Translations under genes and position numbers: made by a program | NCBI RefSeq assembly: GCF_041296385.1 | Contig: NW_027183960.1 | Span: forward strand, 1,473,001 to 1,537,000 | Length of the DNA: 64,000 bases | DNA from: Aphelocoma coerulescens | Taxonomy: Eukaryota; Chordata; Aves; Passeriformes; Corvidae | Reading direction: 5' to 3' | Notes under the pieces: model-generated | Databases searched by the model: none | Told to the model about the DNA's origin: nothing | The model's input: the letters and a program-made list of their open reading frames with translations, nothing else | In this document: in pieces, positions 21,677 through 34,092 of the stretch | How positions within the stretch are numbered: the stretch's first letter is position 1 | Layout: every line of letters begins with the position of its first letter

Positions 21677-22880
21677 ATGTTTACTACTGGGTAGCAGACA
21701 TCTGAACATTTAGACTATTGGCTTTCCAGGCTCACACTATTCAAACCGGAAAGTGAAACTACTCTAAAAGCTAGAGGCGATTGCAAAAAATGTTTCTGCT
21801 CGCACCACGACTGCCGACCATGCATCATTCTTACCTTGCACCTGTCCAAAGGCCTTCCTCCGTCTGCGCTCTGGCAACTCTCACCCAAGCTCGGGCAGGG
21901 ATGGAGGCTCTTGCCACAAGTAGCCCAAGCCTGGAGATATTCCTCATCCTGATCTTCCACTGCTGACATCTAGGAATTCCCTGGAGCTGCAAACACCTGC
22001 CTTTGCTGCTCGAGGATCTTCTCTAGCACCATGCCAAATGCCTTCTCCTGTGGCAGTGCTGCAGCATCCTGCGAGCCATGGACTGGAACTGGCACCTTCA
22101 GCATAGTTGCTCCTGGGAAACATCCTTCAGCCATTCCCTTACTGCAATGAGCTGGACTCCTACTCCTTTGCAAGGCTCTTCCTGGATAGGTGCATCCTCA
22201 GCAATGAGACGGTTCTGCTGAGAGCCACGGCTCTGAGGGAGCAGCCAGTCCTGCCCAAAGGCCTTCCTCCGTCTCCACTCCTGCAGCTCCCACAGAGGCA
22301 CTGGGAGCCTTGGACACGCTTGCCACAAGTAGCCCAAGCGTGGACATCTTCCTCATCCTGCTCCGCCACTGCTGACATCAGGGAATTCCCTGGAGCTCCC
22401 GACATGTGCCTTTCCTGCTCGAGGATCGTGTCTGGCAGCTCTCTGAGCCTCTTACATTTTGGAAGCGCAACAGCATCCTAGGAGTCATATACTGGCAACT
22501 GGCACCTCCAGGACACTTGCTGCTCCTAGGATGCTTTTCTCTGGGAAAATCTTCTTGCACACAACCTTGCTGCAGATTTTACTTCTAGGCCTTTCGTGGC
22601 CATCTGCATCCACGGCCACAAGCAGCTTCTGATGATCGACATGGCTCTGGGAGAGCAGGGACTCCTGTCTGTGGACAAAGAAAACAAAGACAACTTGTAA
22701 GAAGAAAACCTGGAGCTTCTAGTTAGAAGACAAAGGACTATTCAATCAAGGCAGAGCCAAGGGAGGAAACTTTCTAAAATGGAACAAGCAGCAGAAGCAC
22801 AGCAGTATTGCAGAAGAAATTCCCCTCCCAGCACTTGGCTTAAGGAAAACGCCTGATGTTTCTGTGAGAGACATGAGTTC
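21677..22880 (-). repeat. Unit 21, type C'', long (1204 bp)
   Basis: Exon remnant 21835-22668. It is marked by atgtttact at the anchor, GCAAAAAATG, and CTCCCGACATGTG near 22,400. Unit 51 shares all three. Confidence 0.95.
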
Positions 22881-24083
22881 ATGTCTACTATTGGGTACCA
22901 GACATCTGAACATTTAGACTATTGGCTTTCCAGGCTCACGCTATTCAAACCTGAAAGTGAAACTACTCTAACAGTAAGGATGATTGCAAGAAATGTTTCT
23001 GTTTACACCACGACTGCCGACCATGCATCATTCTTACCTTGCACCTGTCCAAAGGCCTTCCTCTGTCTGCGCTCCGGCAACTCTCACCCAGGCAAGGGCA
23101 GGGATAGAGGCTCTTGCCACAAGTAGCCCAAGCATGAACATCTTCCTCATCCTGCTACTCCACTGCTTACGTCAGGGTATTCCCTGGAGCTGCAAACACC
23201 TGCCTTTGCGGCTCGAGGACCTTCTCTAGCACCATGCCAAACCCCTTCTCCTATGGCAGTGCTGCAGCATCCTGCGAGCCATGGACTGGAACTGGCACCT
23301 TCAGCATAGTTGCTCCTGGGAAACATCATTCAGCCATTCCCTTACTGCAATGAGCTGGACTCCTACTCCTTTGCAAGGCTCTTCCTGGACAGGTGCATCC
23401 TCAGCAATGAGACGGTTCTGCTGAGAGCCATGGCTCTGAGGGAGCAGCGAGTCCTGTCCAAAGGCCTTCCTCTGACTCCACTCCTGCAGCTCCCACGGAG
23501 GCACTGGGAGCCTCGGACACTCTTGCCACAAGTAGCCCAAGCATCGAGATCTTCCTCATCCTGCTCCTCCACTGCTGACATCAGGGAATTCCCTGGAGCT
23601 CCTAAAATCTGCCTTTCCTGCTGGAGGATCGTGTCTGGCAGCTCTCTGAGCCTCTTCGCCTTTGGCAGCGCCACAGCATCCTGAGAGTCATATACTGGAA
23701 ACTGGCAGCTACAGGACACTTGCTGCTCCTAGGATGCTTTTCTCTGGGAAAATCTTCTTGGACACGACATTGCTCCAGTTTTTACTTCTAGGCCTTTCGT
23801 GGCCATCTGCATCCGCAGCCACAAGCAGCTTCTGATGATCGACATGGCTCTGGGAGAGCAGGGACTCCTGTCTGTGGACAAAGAAAACAAAGACAACTTG
23901 TAAGAAGAAAACCTGGAGCTTCTAGATAGAAGACAAAGGACTATTCAATCAAGGCAGGGCCAAGGGAGGAAACTTTCTAAAATGGAACAAGCAGCAGAAG
24001 CACAGTAGTTTTGCAGAAGAAATTCCCTTCCCAGCACTTGGCTTAAGGAAAAAACCTCATGTTTCTATGAGAGACTTGAGTTC
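22881..24083 (-). repeat. Unit 22, type E, long (1203 bp)
   Basis: Exon remnant 23038-23871. It is the counterpart of unit 8 and unit 52. Unit 8 alone has GGGCAAGGATAG; this one has GGGCAGGGATAG. Confidence 0.95.
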
Positions 24084-25286
24084 ATGTCTACTACTGGGAA
24101 CCAGACATCTGAACATTTAGACTATTGGCTTTCCAGGCTCACGCTATTCAAACCTGAAAGTGAAACTACTCTAACAGTAAGGATGATTGCAAGAAATGTT
24201 TCTGTTTACACCACGACTGCCGACCATGCATCATTCTTACCTTGCACCTGTCCAAAGGCCTTCCTCCATCTGCGCTCCGGCAACTCTCACCCAGGCAAGG
24301 GCAGGGATGGAGGCTCTTGCCACAAGTAGCCCAAGCGTGCACATCTTCCTCATCCTGCTACTCCACTGCTGACGTCAGGGTATTCCCTGGAGCTGCAAAC
24401 ACCTGCCTTTGCTGCTCGAGGACCTTCTCTAGCACCATGCCAAACCCCTTCTCCTATGGCAGTGCTGCAGCATCCTGCGAGCCACGGACTGGAACTGGCA
24501 CCTCCAGCAAAGTTGCTCCTGGGAAACATCCCTCAGCCATTCCCTTACTGCAATGAGCTGGACTCCTACTCCTTTGCAAGGCTCTTCCTGGACAGGTGCA
24601 TCCTCAGCAATGAGACGGTTCTGCTGAGAGCCATGGCTCTGAGGGAGCAGCCAGTCCTGTCCAAAGGCCTTCCTCTGACTCCACTCCTGCAGCTCCCACG
24701 GAGGCACTGGGAGCCTCGGACACTCTTGCCACAAGTAGCCCAAGCATCGAGATCTTCCTCATCCTGCTCCTCCACTGCTGACATCAGGGAATTCCCTGGA
24801 GCTCCTAAAATCTGCCTTTCCTGCTGGAGGATCGTGTCTGGCAGCTCTCTGAGCCTCTTCGCCTTTGGCAGCGCCACAGCATCCTGAGAGTCATATACTG
24901 GAAACTGGCAGCTACAGGACACTTGCTGCTCCTAGGATGCTTTTCTCTGGGAAAATCTTCTTGGACACGACATTGCTCCAGTTTTTACTTCTAGGCCTTT
25001 CGTGGCCATCTGCATCCGCAGCCACAAGCAGCTTCTGATGATCGACATGGCTCTGGGAGAGCAGGGACTCCTGTCTGTGGACAAAGAAAACAAAGACAAC
25101 TTGTAAGAAGAAAACCTGGAGCTTCTAGTTAGAAGACAAAGGACTATTCAATCAAGGCAGGGCCAAGGGAGGAAACTTTCTAAAATGGAACAAGCAGCAG
25201 AAGCACAGCAGTATTGCAGAAGAAATTCCCTTCCCAGCACTTGGCTTAAGGAAAAAACCTCATGTTTCTATGAGAGACTTGAGTTC
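24084..25286 (-). repeat. Unit 23, type F, long (1203 bp)
   Basis: Exon remnant 24241-25074. It matches unit 9 and unit 53 through the exon. The following intron reads CTAGTTAGAAGAC where unit 9 has CTAGATAGAAGAC. Confidence 0.95.
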
Positions 25287-26489
25287 ATGTCTACTACTGG
25301 GTACCAGACATCTGAACATTTAGACTATTGGCTTTCCAGGCTCACGCTATTCAAACCGGAAAGTGAAACTATTCTAACAGAAGGGATGATTGCAAGAAAT
25401 GTTTCTGTTTACACCACGACTGCCGACCATCCATCATTCTTACCTTGCACCTGTCCAAAGGCCTTCCTCCATCTGCGCTCCGGCAACTCTCACCCAGGCA
25501 AGGGCAGGGATGGAGGCTCTTGCCACAAGTAGCCCAAGCGTGGACATCTTCCTCATCCTGCTACTCCACTGCTGACGTCAGGGTATTCCCTGGAGCTGCA
25601 AACACCTGCCTTTGCTGCTCGAGGATCTTCTCTAGCACCATGCAAAACCCCTTCTCCTATGGCAGTGCTGCAGCATCCTGCGAGCCACGGACTGGAACTG
25701 GCACCTCCAGCAAAGTTGCTCCTGGGAAACATCCCTCAGCCATTCCCTTACTGCAATGAGCTGGACTCCTACTCCTCTGCAATGCTCTTCCTGGACAGGT
25801 GCATCCTCAGCAATGAGACGGTTCTGCTGAGAGCCACGGCTCTGAGGGAGCAGCCAGTCCTGCCCAATGGTTGTCCTCCGTCACCAGTCCTGCAGCTCCC
25901 ACGGAGGCACTGGGAGCCTTGGACACTCTTGCCACAAGTAGCCCAAGCGTGGACATCTTCCTCATCCTGCTCCTCCACTGCTGACGGCAGGGAATTCCCT
26001 GGTGCTCCCAACATCTGCCTTTCCTGCTCGAGGATCGTGTCTGGCAGCTCTCTGAGCCTCTTCAACTTTGGCAGCGCCACAGCATCCTAGGAGTCATATA
26101 CTGGCAACTGGAACCTCCAGGACACTTGCTGCTCCTAGGATGCTTTCCTCTGGGAAAATCTTCTTGCACACGTCCTTGCTCCAGTTTTTACTCCTAGGCC
26201 TTTCGTGGCCATCTGCATTCTCAGCCACAAGCAGCTTCTGATGATCGACATGGCTCTGGGAGAGCAGGGACTCCTGTCTGTGGACAAAGAAAACAAAGAC
26301 AACTTGTAAGAAGAAAACCTGGAGCTTCTAGTTAGAAAAAAAAGGACTATTCAATCAAGGCAGGGCCAAGGGAGGAAACTTTCTAAAATGGAACAAGCAG
26401 CAGAAGCACAGTAGTTTTGCAGAAGAAATTCCCCTCCCAGCACTTGGCTTAAGGAAAACGCCTGATGTTTCTATGAGAGACTTGAGTTC
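25287..26489 (-). repeat. Unit 24, type G, long (1203 bp)
   Basis: Exon remnant 25444-26277. Its preceding intron has CACAGCAGTATTGC, whereas unit 10 has CACAGTACTTTTGC. Unit 54 shares the CAGTATTGC form. Confidence 0.95.
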
Positions 26490-27283
26490 ATGTCTACTAT
26501 TGGGTACCAGACATCTGAACATTTAGACTATTGGCTTTCCATGCTCACGCTATTCAAACCGGAAAGTGAAACTACTCTAACAGTAGGGATGATTGCAAGA
26601 AATGTTTCTGTTTACACCACGACTGCCGACCATGCATCATTCTTACCTTGCACCTGTCCAAAGGCCTTCCTCCGTCTGCGCTCTGGCAACTCTCACCCAG
26701 GCAAGGGCAAGGATGGAGGCTCTTGCCACAAGTAGCCCAAGCGTGGACATCTTCCTCATCCTGCTCCGCCACTGCTGACATCAGGGAATTCCCTGGAGCT
26801 CCCAACATCTGCCTTTCCTGCTCGAGGATCGTGTCTGGCAGCTCTCTGAGCCTCTTCATCTTTGGCTGCGCCACAGCATCCTAGGAGTCATATACTGGCA
26901 ACTGGCACCTCCAGGACACTTGCTGCTCCTAGGATGCTTTTCTCTGGGAAAATCTTCTTGCATACGACCTTGCTCCAGATTTTACTTCTAGGTCTTTCGT
27001 GGCCATGTGCATCCGCGGCCACGAGCAGCTTCTGATGATCGACATGGCTCTGGGAGAGCAGGGACTCCTGTCTGTGGACAAAGAAAACAAAGACAACTTG
27101 TAAGAAGAAAACCTGGAGCTTCTAGATAGAAGAGAAAGGACTATTCAATCAAGGCAGGGCCAAAGCAGGAAACTTTCTAAAATGGAACAAGCAGCAGAAG
27201 CACAGTAGTTTTGCAGAAGAAATTCCCCTCCCAGCACTTGGCTTAAGGAAAAAGTCTGATGTTTCTATGAGAGACTTGAGTTC
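26490..27283 (-). repeat. Unit 25, type H, short (794 bp)
   Basis: Exon remnant 26647-27071. It is preceded by GGAAAACGCCTGATG where unit 11 has GGAAAAAGCCTGATG; unit 55 shares the former. Confidence 0.95.
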
Positions 27284-28078
27284 ATGTCTACTATTGGATA
27301 GCAGACATCTGAACATTTAGACTACTGGCTTTCCAGGCTCACGCAATTCAAACCGGAATGTCAAACTATTTCAAAAGCTAGAGATGCTTGGAAGAAATGT
27401 TTCTGTACTCACCACAACTGGGGACCATGCATCATTCTTACCTTGCACCTGTCCAAAGGCCTTCCTCCGTCTCCAGTCCTGCCGCTCTCACGGAGGCACT
27501 GGGAGCCTCGGACACTCTTGCCACAAGTAGCCCAAGCGTGGACATCTTCCTCATCCTGCTCCTCCACTGCTGACGTCAGGGAATTCCCTGGAGCTCCCAA
27601 CATCTGCCTTTCCAGCTGGAGGATCATGTCTGGCAGCTCTCTGAGCCTCTTCACCTTTGGCAGCGCCACAGCATCCTAGGAGTCATATACTGGCAACTGG
27701 CACCTCCAGGACACTTGCTGCTCCTAGGATGCTTTTCTCTGGGAAAATCTTCTTGCATACAACCTTGCTCCAGTTTTTACTTCTAGGCCTTTCGTGGCCA
27801 TCTGCATTCTCAGCCACAAGCAGGTTCTGATGATCAACAGGGCTCTGGGAGAGCAGGGACTCCTGTCTGTGGACAAAGAAAACAAAGACAACTTGTAAGA
27901 TTAAAACCTGGAGCTTCTAGTTAGAAGAGAAAGGACTATTCAATCAAGGCAGGGCCAAGGGAGGAAACTTTCTAAAATGGAACAAGCAGCAGAAGCACAG
28001 TAGATTTGCAGAAGAAATTCCCCTCCCAGCACTTGGCTTAAGGAAAAAACCTCATGTTTCTATGAGAGACTTGAGTTC
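27284..28078 (-). repeat. Unit 26, type B', short (795 bp)
   Basis: Exon remnant 27442-27866. It is the counterpart of unit 12 (offset 15,212) and unit 56 (offset 34,053); I noticed no differences by eye. Confidence 0.95.
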
Positions 28079-29282
28079 ATGTCTACTATTGGGTACCAGA
28101 CATCTGAACATTTAGACTATTGGCTTTCCAGGCTCACACTATTCAAACCGGAAAGTGAAACTACTCTAAAAGCTAGAGGCGATTGCAAGAAATGTTTCTG
28201 CTCGCACCACGACTGCCGACCATGCATCATTCTTACCTTGCACCTGTCCAAAGGCCTTCCTCCGTCTGCGCTCTGGCAACTCTCACCCAAGCTCGGGCAG
28301 GGATGGAGGCTCTTGCCACAAGTAGCCCAAGCCTGGAGATATTCCTCATCCTGATCTTCCACTGCTGACATCTAGGAATTCCCTGGAGCTGCAAACACCT
28401 GCCTTTGCGGCTCGAGGATCTTCTCTAGCACCATGCCAAATGCCTTCTCCTATGGCAGTGCTGCAGCATCCTGCGAGCCATGGACTGGAACTGGCACCTT
28501 CAGCATAGTTGCTCCTGGGAAACATCCTTCAGCCATTCCCTTACTGCAATGAGCTGGACTCCTACTCCTTTGCAAGGCTCTTCCTGGACAGGTGCATCCT
28601 CAGCAATGAGACGGTTCTGCTGAGAGCCATGGCTCTGAGGGAGCAGCGAGTCCTGTCCAAAGGCCTTCCTCTGACTCCACTCCTGCAGCTCCCACGGAGG
28701 CACTGGGAGCCTCGGACACTCTTGCCACAAGTAGCCCAAGCATCGAGATCTTCCTCATCCTGCTCCTCCACTGCTGACATCAGGGAATTCCCTGGAGCTC
28801 CTAAAATCTGCCTTTCCTGCTGGAGGATCGTGTCTGGCAGCTCTCTGAGCCTCTTCGCCTTTGGCAGCGCCACAGCATCCTGAGAGTCATATACTGGAAA
28901 CTGGCACCTCCAGGACACTTGCTGCTCCTAGGATGCTTTTCTCTGGGAAAATCTTCTTGGACACGACATTGCTCCAGTTTTTACTTCTAGGCCTTTCGTG
29001 GCCATCTGCATCCGCAGCCACAAGCAGCTTCTGATGATCGACATGGCTCTGGGAGAGCAGGGACTCCTGTCTGTGGACAAAGAAAACAAAGACAACTTGT
29101 AAGAAGAAAACCTGGAGCTTCTAGATAGAAGACAAAGGACTATTCAATCAAGGCAGGGCCAAGGGAGGAAACTTTCTAAAATGGAACAAGCAGCAGAAGC
29201 ACAGTAGTTTTGCAGAAGAAATTCCCTTCCCAGCACTTGGCTTAAGGAAAAAACCTCATGTTTCTATGAGAGACTTGAGTTC
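28079..29282 (-). repeat. Unit 27, chimera of C' front and E back, long (1204 bp)
   Basis: Exon remnant 28237-29070. The front equals unit 13 up to about 28.39 kb. From the GCGGCTCGAGG variant onward it follows the E type (CGAGTCCTGTCC, ATCGAGATC, CCTGAGAG), but it ends CTGGCACCTCC rather than CTGGCAGCTAC. Unit 57 has the same structure. Confidence 0.92.
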
Positions 29283-30484
29283 ATGTCTACTACTGGGAAC
29301 CAGACATCTGAACATTTAGACTATTGGCTTTCCAGGCTCACGCTATTCAAACCTGAAAGTGAAACTACTCTAACAGTAAGGATGATTGCAAGAAATGTTT
29401 CTGTTTACACCACGACTGCCGACCATGCATCATTCTTACCTTGCACCTGTCCAAAGGCCTTCCTCCATCTGCGCTCCGGCAACTCTCACCCAGGCAAGGG
29501 CAGGGATGGAGGCTCTTGCCACAAGTAGCCCAAGCGTGCACATCTTCCTCATCCTGCTACTCCACTGCTGACGTCAGGGTATTCCCTGGAGCTGCAAACA
29601 CCTGCCTTTGCTGCTCGAGGATCTTCTCTAGCACCATGCAAAACCCCTTCTCCTATGGCAGTGCTGCAGCATCCTGCGAGCCACGGACTGGAACTGGCAC
29701 CTCCAGCAAAGTTGCTCCTGGGAAACATCCCTCAGCCATTCCCTTACTGCAATGAGCTGGACTCCTACTCCTCTGCAATGCTCTTCCTGGACAGGTGCAT
29801 CCTCAGCAATGAGACGGTTCTGCTGAGAGCCACAGCTCTGAGGGAGCAGCCAGTCCTGCCCAAAGGCCTTCCTCCGTCACCAGTCATGCAGCTCCCACGG
29901 AGGCACTGGGAGCCTTGGACACTCTTGCCACAAGTAGCCCAAGCGTCGAGATCTTCCTCATCCTGCTCCTCCACTGCTGACATCAGGGAATTCCCTGGAG
30001 CTCCCAACATCTTCCTTTCCTGCTCGAGGATCGTGTCTGGCAGCTCTCTGAGCCTCTTACACTTTGGAAGCGCAACAACATCCTAGGAGTCATATACTGG
30101 CAACTGGCACCTCCAGGACACTTGCTGCTCCTAGGATGCTTTTCTCTGGGAAAATCTTCTTGCACACAACCTTGCTGCAGATTTTACTTCTAGGCCTTTT
30201 GTGGCCATCTGCATCCGCAGCCACAAGCAGCTTCTGATGATCGACATGGCTCTGGGAGAGCAGGGACTCCTGTCTGTGGACAAAGAAAACAAAGACAACT
30301 TGTAAGATTAAAACCTGGAGCTTCTAGTTAGAAGAGAAAGGACTATTCAATCAAGGCAGAGCAAAGGGAGGAAACTTTCTAAAATGGAACAAGCAGCAGA
30401 AGCACAGTAGTTTTGCAGAAGAAATTCCCCTCCCAGCACTTGGCTTAAGAAAAAACCTCATGTTTCTATGAGAGACTTGAGTTC
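29283..30484 (-). repeat. Unit 28, type F' (F front, separate back), long (1202 bp)
   Basis: Exon remnant 29440-30273. The front is type F. The back has GTCACCAGTCATGCAG at the module junction, ATCTTCCTTTCC and CAACAACATCC. The intron that follows lacks one G (TTAAGAAAAAACC). Confidence 0.95.
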
Positions 30485-31686
30485 ATGTCTACTATAGGGT
30501 AGCAGACATCTGAACATTTAGACTATTGGCTTTCCAGGCTCACACTATTCAAACCGGAAAGTGAAACTACTCTAACAGTAGGGATGATTGCAAGAAATGT
30601 TTCTGTTTACACCACGACTGCCGACCATCCATCATTCTTACCTTGCACCTGTCCAAAGGCCTTCCTCCGTCTGCGCTCTGGCAACTCTCACCCAGGCAAG
30701 GGCAGGGATAGAGGCTCTTGCCACAAGTAGCCCAAGCGTGCACATCTTCCTCATCCTGCTACTCCACTGCTGACATCAGGGTATTCCCTGGAGCTGCAAA
30801 CACCTGCCTTTGCTGCTCGAGGACCTTCTCTAGCACCATGCCAAACCCCTTCTCCTATGGCAGTGCTGCAGCATCCTGCGAGCCATGGACTGGAACTGGC
30901 ACCTTCAGCATAGTTGCTCCTGGGAAACATCATTCAGCCATTCCCTTACTGCAATGAGCTGGACTCCTACTCCTCTGCAAGGCTCTTCCTGGACAGGTGC
31001 ATCCTCAGCAATGAGACGGTTCTGCTGAGAGCCATGGCTCTGAGGGAGCAGCCAGTCCTGTCAAAAGGCCTTCCTCTGACTCCACTCCTGCAGCTCCCAC
31101 GGAGGCACTGGGAGCCTTGGACACTCTTGCCACAAGTAGCCCAAGCGTGGACATCTTCCTCATCCTGCTCCTCCACTGCTGACGTCAGGGAATTCCCTGG
31201 AGCTCCTAAAATCTGCCTTTCCTGCTCGAGGATCGTGTCTGGCAGCTCTCTGAGCCTCTTCGCCTTTGGCAGCGCCACAGCATCCTGAGAGTCATATACT
31301 GGAAACTGGCAGCTACAGGACACTCTCTGCTCCTAGGATGCTTTTCTCTAGGAAAATCTTCTTGGACACGACATTGCTCCAGTTTTTACTTCTAGGCCTT
31401 TCGTGGCCATCTGCATCCGCAGCCACAAGCAGCTTCTGATGATCGACATGGCTCTGGGAAAACAGGGACCCCTGTCTGTGGACAAAGAAAACAAAGACAA
31501 CTTGTAAGATTAAAACCTGGAGCTTCTAGTTAGAAGAGAAAGGACTATTCAATCAAGGCAGAGCAAAGGGAGGAAACTTTCTAAAATGGAACAAGCAGCA
31601 GAAGCACAGTAGTTTTGCAGAAGAAATTCCCCTCCCAGCACTTGGCTTAAGAAAAAACCTCATGTTTCTATGAGAGACTTGAGTTC
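30485..31686 (-). repeat. Unit 29, long (1202 bp)
   Basis: Exon remnant 30642-31475. It has CCTGTCAAAAGGCC at the module junction, GGACACTCTCTGC and GGGAAAACAGGGACCCC. The one-base intron deletion is repeated before unit 30. It is nearly identical to unit 30. Confidence 0.95.
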
Positions 31687-32889
31687 ATGTCTACTATAGG
31701 GTAGCAGACATCTGAACATTTAGACTATTGGCTTTCCAGGCTCACACTATTCAAACCGGAAAGTGAAACTACTCTAACAGTAGGGATGATTGCAAGAAAT
31801 GTTTCTGTTTACACCACGACTGCCGACCATCCATCATTCTTACCTTGCACCTGTCCAAAGGCCTTCCTCCGTCTGCGCTCTGGCAACTCTCACCCAGGCA
31901 AGGGCAGGGATAGAGGCTCTTGCCACAAGTAGCCCAAGCGTGCACATCTTCCTCATCCTGCTACTCCACTGCTGACATCAGGGTATTCCCTGGAGCTGCA
32001 AACACCTGCCTTTGCTGCTCGAGGACCTTCTCTAGCACCATGCCAAACCCCTTCTCCTATGGCAGTGCTGCAGCATCCTGCGAGCCATGGACTGGAACTG
32101 GCACCTTCAGCATAGTTGCTCCTGGGAAACATCATTCAGCCATTCCCTTACTGCAATGAGCTGGACTCCTACTCCTTTGCAAGGCTCTTCCTGGACAGGT
32201 GCATCCTCAGCAATGAGACGGTTCTGCTGAGAGCCATGGCTCTGAGGGAGCAGCCAGTCCTGTCAAAAGGCCTTCCTCTGACTCCACTCCTGCAGCTCCC
32301 ACGGAGGCACTGGGAGCCTTGGACACTCTTGCCACAAGTAGCCCAAGCGTGGACATCTTCCTCATCCTGCTCCTCCACTGCTGACGTCAGGGAATTCCCT
32401 GGAGCTCCTAAAATCTGCCTTTCCTGCTCGAGGATCGTGTCTGGCAGCTCTCTGAGCCTCTTCGCCTTTGGCAGCGCCACAGCATCCTGAGAGTCATATA
32501 CTGGAAACTGGCAGCTACAGGACACTCTCTGCTCCTAGGATGCTTTTCTCTAGGAAAATCTTCTTGGACACGACATTGCTCCAGTTTTTACTTCTAGGCC
32601 TTTCGTGGCCATCTGCATCCGCAGCCACAAGCAGCTTCTGATGATCGACATGGCTCTGGGAAAACAGGGACCCCTGTCTGTGGACAAAGAAAACAAAGAC
32701 AACTTGTAAGAAGAAAACCTGGAGCTTCTAGTTAGAAGAGAAAGGACTATTCAATCAAGGCAGGGCCAAGGGAGGAAACTTTCTAAAATGGAACAAGCAG
32801 CAGAAGCACAGTAGTTTTGCAGAAGAAATTCCCCTCCCAGCACTTGGCTTAAGGAAAAAACCTCATGTTTCTATGAGAGACTTGAGTTC
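31687..32889 (-). repeat. Unit 30, long (1203 bp)
   Basis: Exon remnant 31844-32677. By eye it differs from unit 29 within the exon only at TCCTTTGC (near 32,175) against TCCTCTGC. The following intron has GTAAGAAG rather than GTAAGATT. Confidence 0.95.
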
Positions 32890-34092
32890 ATGTCTACTAC
32901 TGGGTACCAGACATCTGAACATTTAGACTATTGGCTTTCCATGCTCACGCTATTCAAACCGGAAAGTGAAACTACTCTAACAGTAGGGATGATTGCAAGA
33001 AATGTTTCTGTTTACACCACGACTGCCGACCATGCATCATTCTTACCTTGCACCTGTCCAAAGGCCTTCCTCCGTCTGCGCTCCGGCAACTCTCACCCAG
33101 GCAAGGGCAAGGATGGAGGCTCTTGCCACAAGTAGCCCAAGCGTGGACATCTTCCTCATCCTGCTACTCCACTGCTGACATCAGGGTATTCCCTGGAGCT
33201 GCAAACACCTGCCTTTGCGGCTCGAGGACCTTCTCTAGCACCATGCCAAACCCCTTCTCCTATGGCAGTGCTGCAGCATCCTGCGAGCCATGGACTGGAA
33301 CTGGCACCTTCAGCATAGTTGCTCCTGGGAAACATCCTTCAGCCATTCCCTTACTGCAATGAGCTGGACTCCTACTCCTTTGCAAGGCTCTTCCTGGACA
33401 GGTGCATCCTCAGCAATGAGACGGTTCTGCTGAGAGCCATGGCTCTGAGGGAGCAGCGAGTCCTGTCCAAAGGCCTTCCTCTGACTCCACTCCTGCAGCT
33501 CCCACGGAGGCACTGGGAGCCTTGGACACTCTTGCCACAAGTAGCCCAAGCGTCGAGATCTTCCTCATCCTGCTCCTCCACTGCTGACATCAGGGAATTC
33601 CCTGGAGCTCCTAAAATCTGCCTTTCCTGCTCGAGGATCGTGTCTGGCAGCTCTCTGAGCCTCTTCGCCTTTGGCAGCGCCACAGCATCCTGAGAGTCAT
33701 ATACTGGAAACTGGCAGCTACAGGACACTTGCTGCTCCTAGGATGCTTTTCTCTGGGAAAATCTTCTTGGACACGACATTGCTCCAGTTTTTACTTCTAG
33801 GCCTTTCGTGGCCATCTGCATCCGCAGCCACAAGCAGCTTCTGATGATCGACATGGCTCTGGGAGAGCAGGGACTCCTGTCTGTGGACAAAGAAAACAAA
33901 GACAACTTGTAAGAAGAAAACCTGGAGCTTCTAGATAGAAGACAAAGGACTATTCAATCAAGGCAGGGCCAAGGGAGGAAACTTTCTAAAATGGAACAAG
34001 CAGCAGAAGCACAGTACTTTTGCAGAAGAAATTCCCTTCCCAGCACTTGGCTTAAGGAAAAAACCTCATGTTCCTATGAGAGACTTGAGTTC
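32890..34092 (-). repeat. Unit 31, long (1203 bp)
   Basis: Exon remnant 33047-33880. The front is H-like (TTCCATGCTCACG) and the back E-like (CAGCGAGTCCTG), with GCGTCGAGATC in the alpha module. Confidence 0.93.

Larger units (their letters stand above)
19679..24083. repeat. 4,405-bp four-unit higher-order repeat, block 2 second copy
   Basis: The order is A B C'' E. The C unit here has a private GCAAAAAATG in place of GCAAGAAATG at about 21,784, and this variant is shared with the copy at 55730. That makes 21677 and 55730 direct relatives. Confidence 0.9.
15274..30484. repeat. 15,212-bp super-repeat, block 2
   Basis: This block repeats block 1 in register, as units A B C D A B C'' E F G H B' and then a C' front joined to an E-like back. 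The last two units depart from block 1. The unit at 28079 switches type inside its exon at about 28.4 kb, and the unit at 29283 is an F-like front with a different back. The final spacing is one base shorter because of a deleted G in the taagg-A run at about 30,450. Confidence 0.9.
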
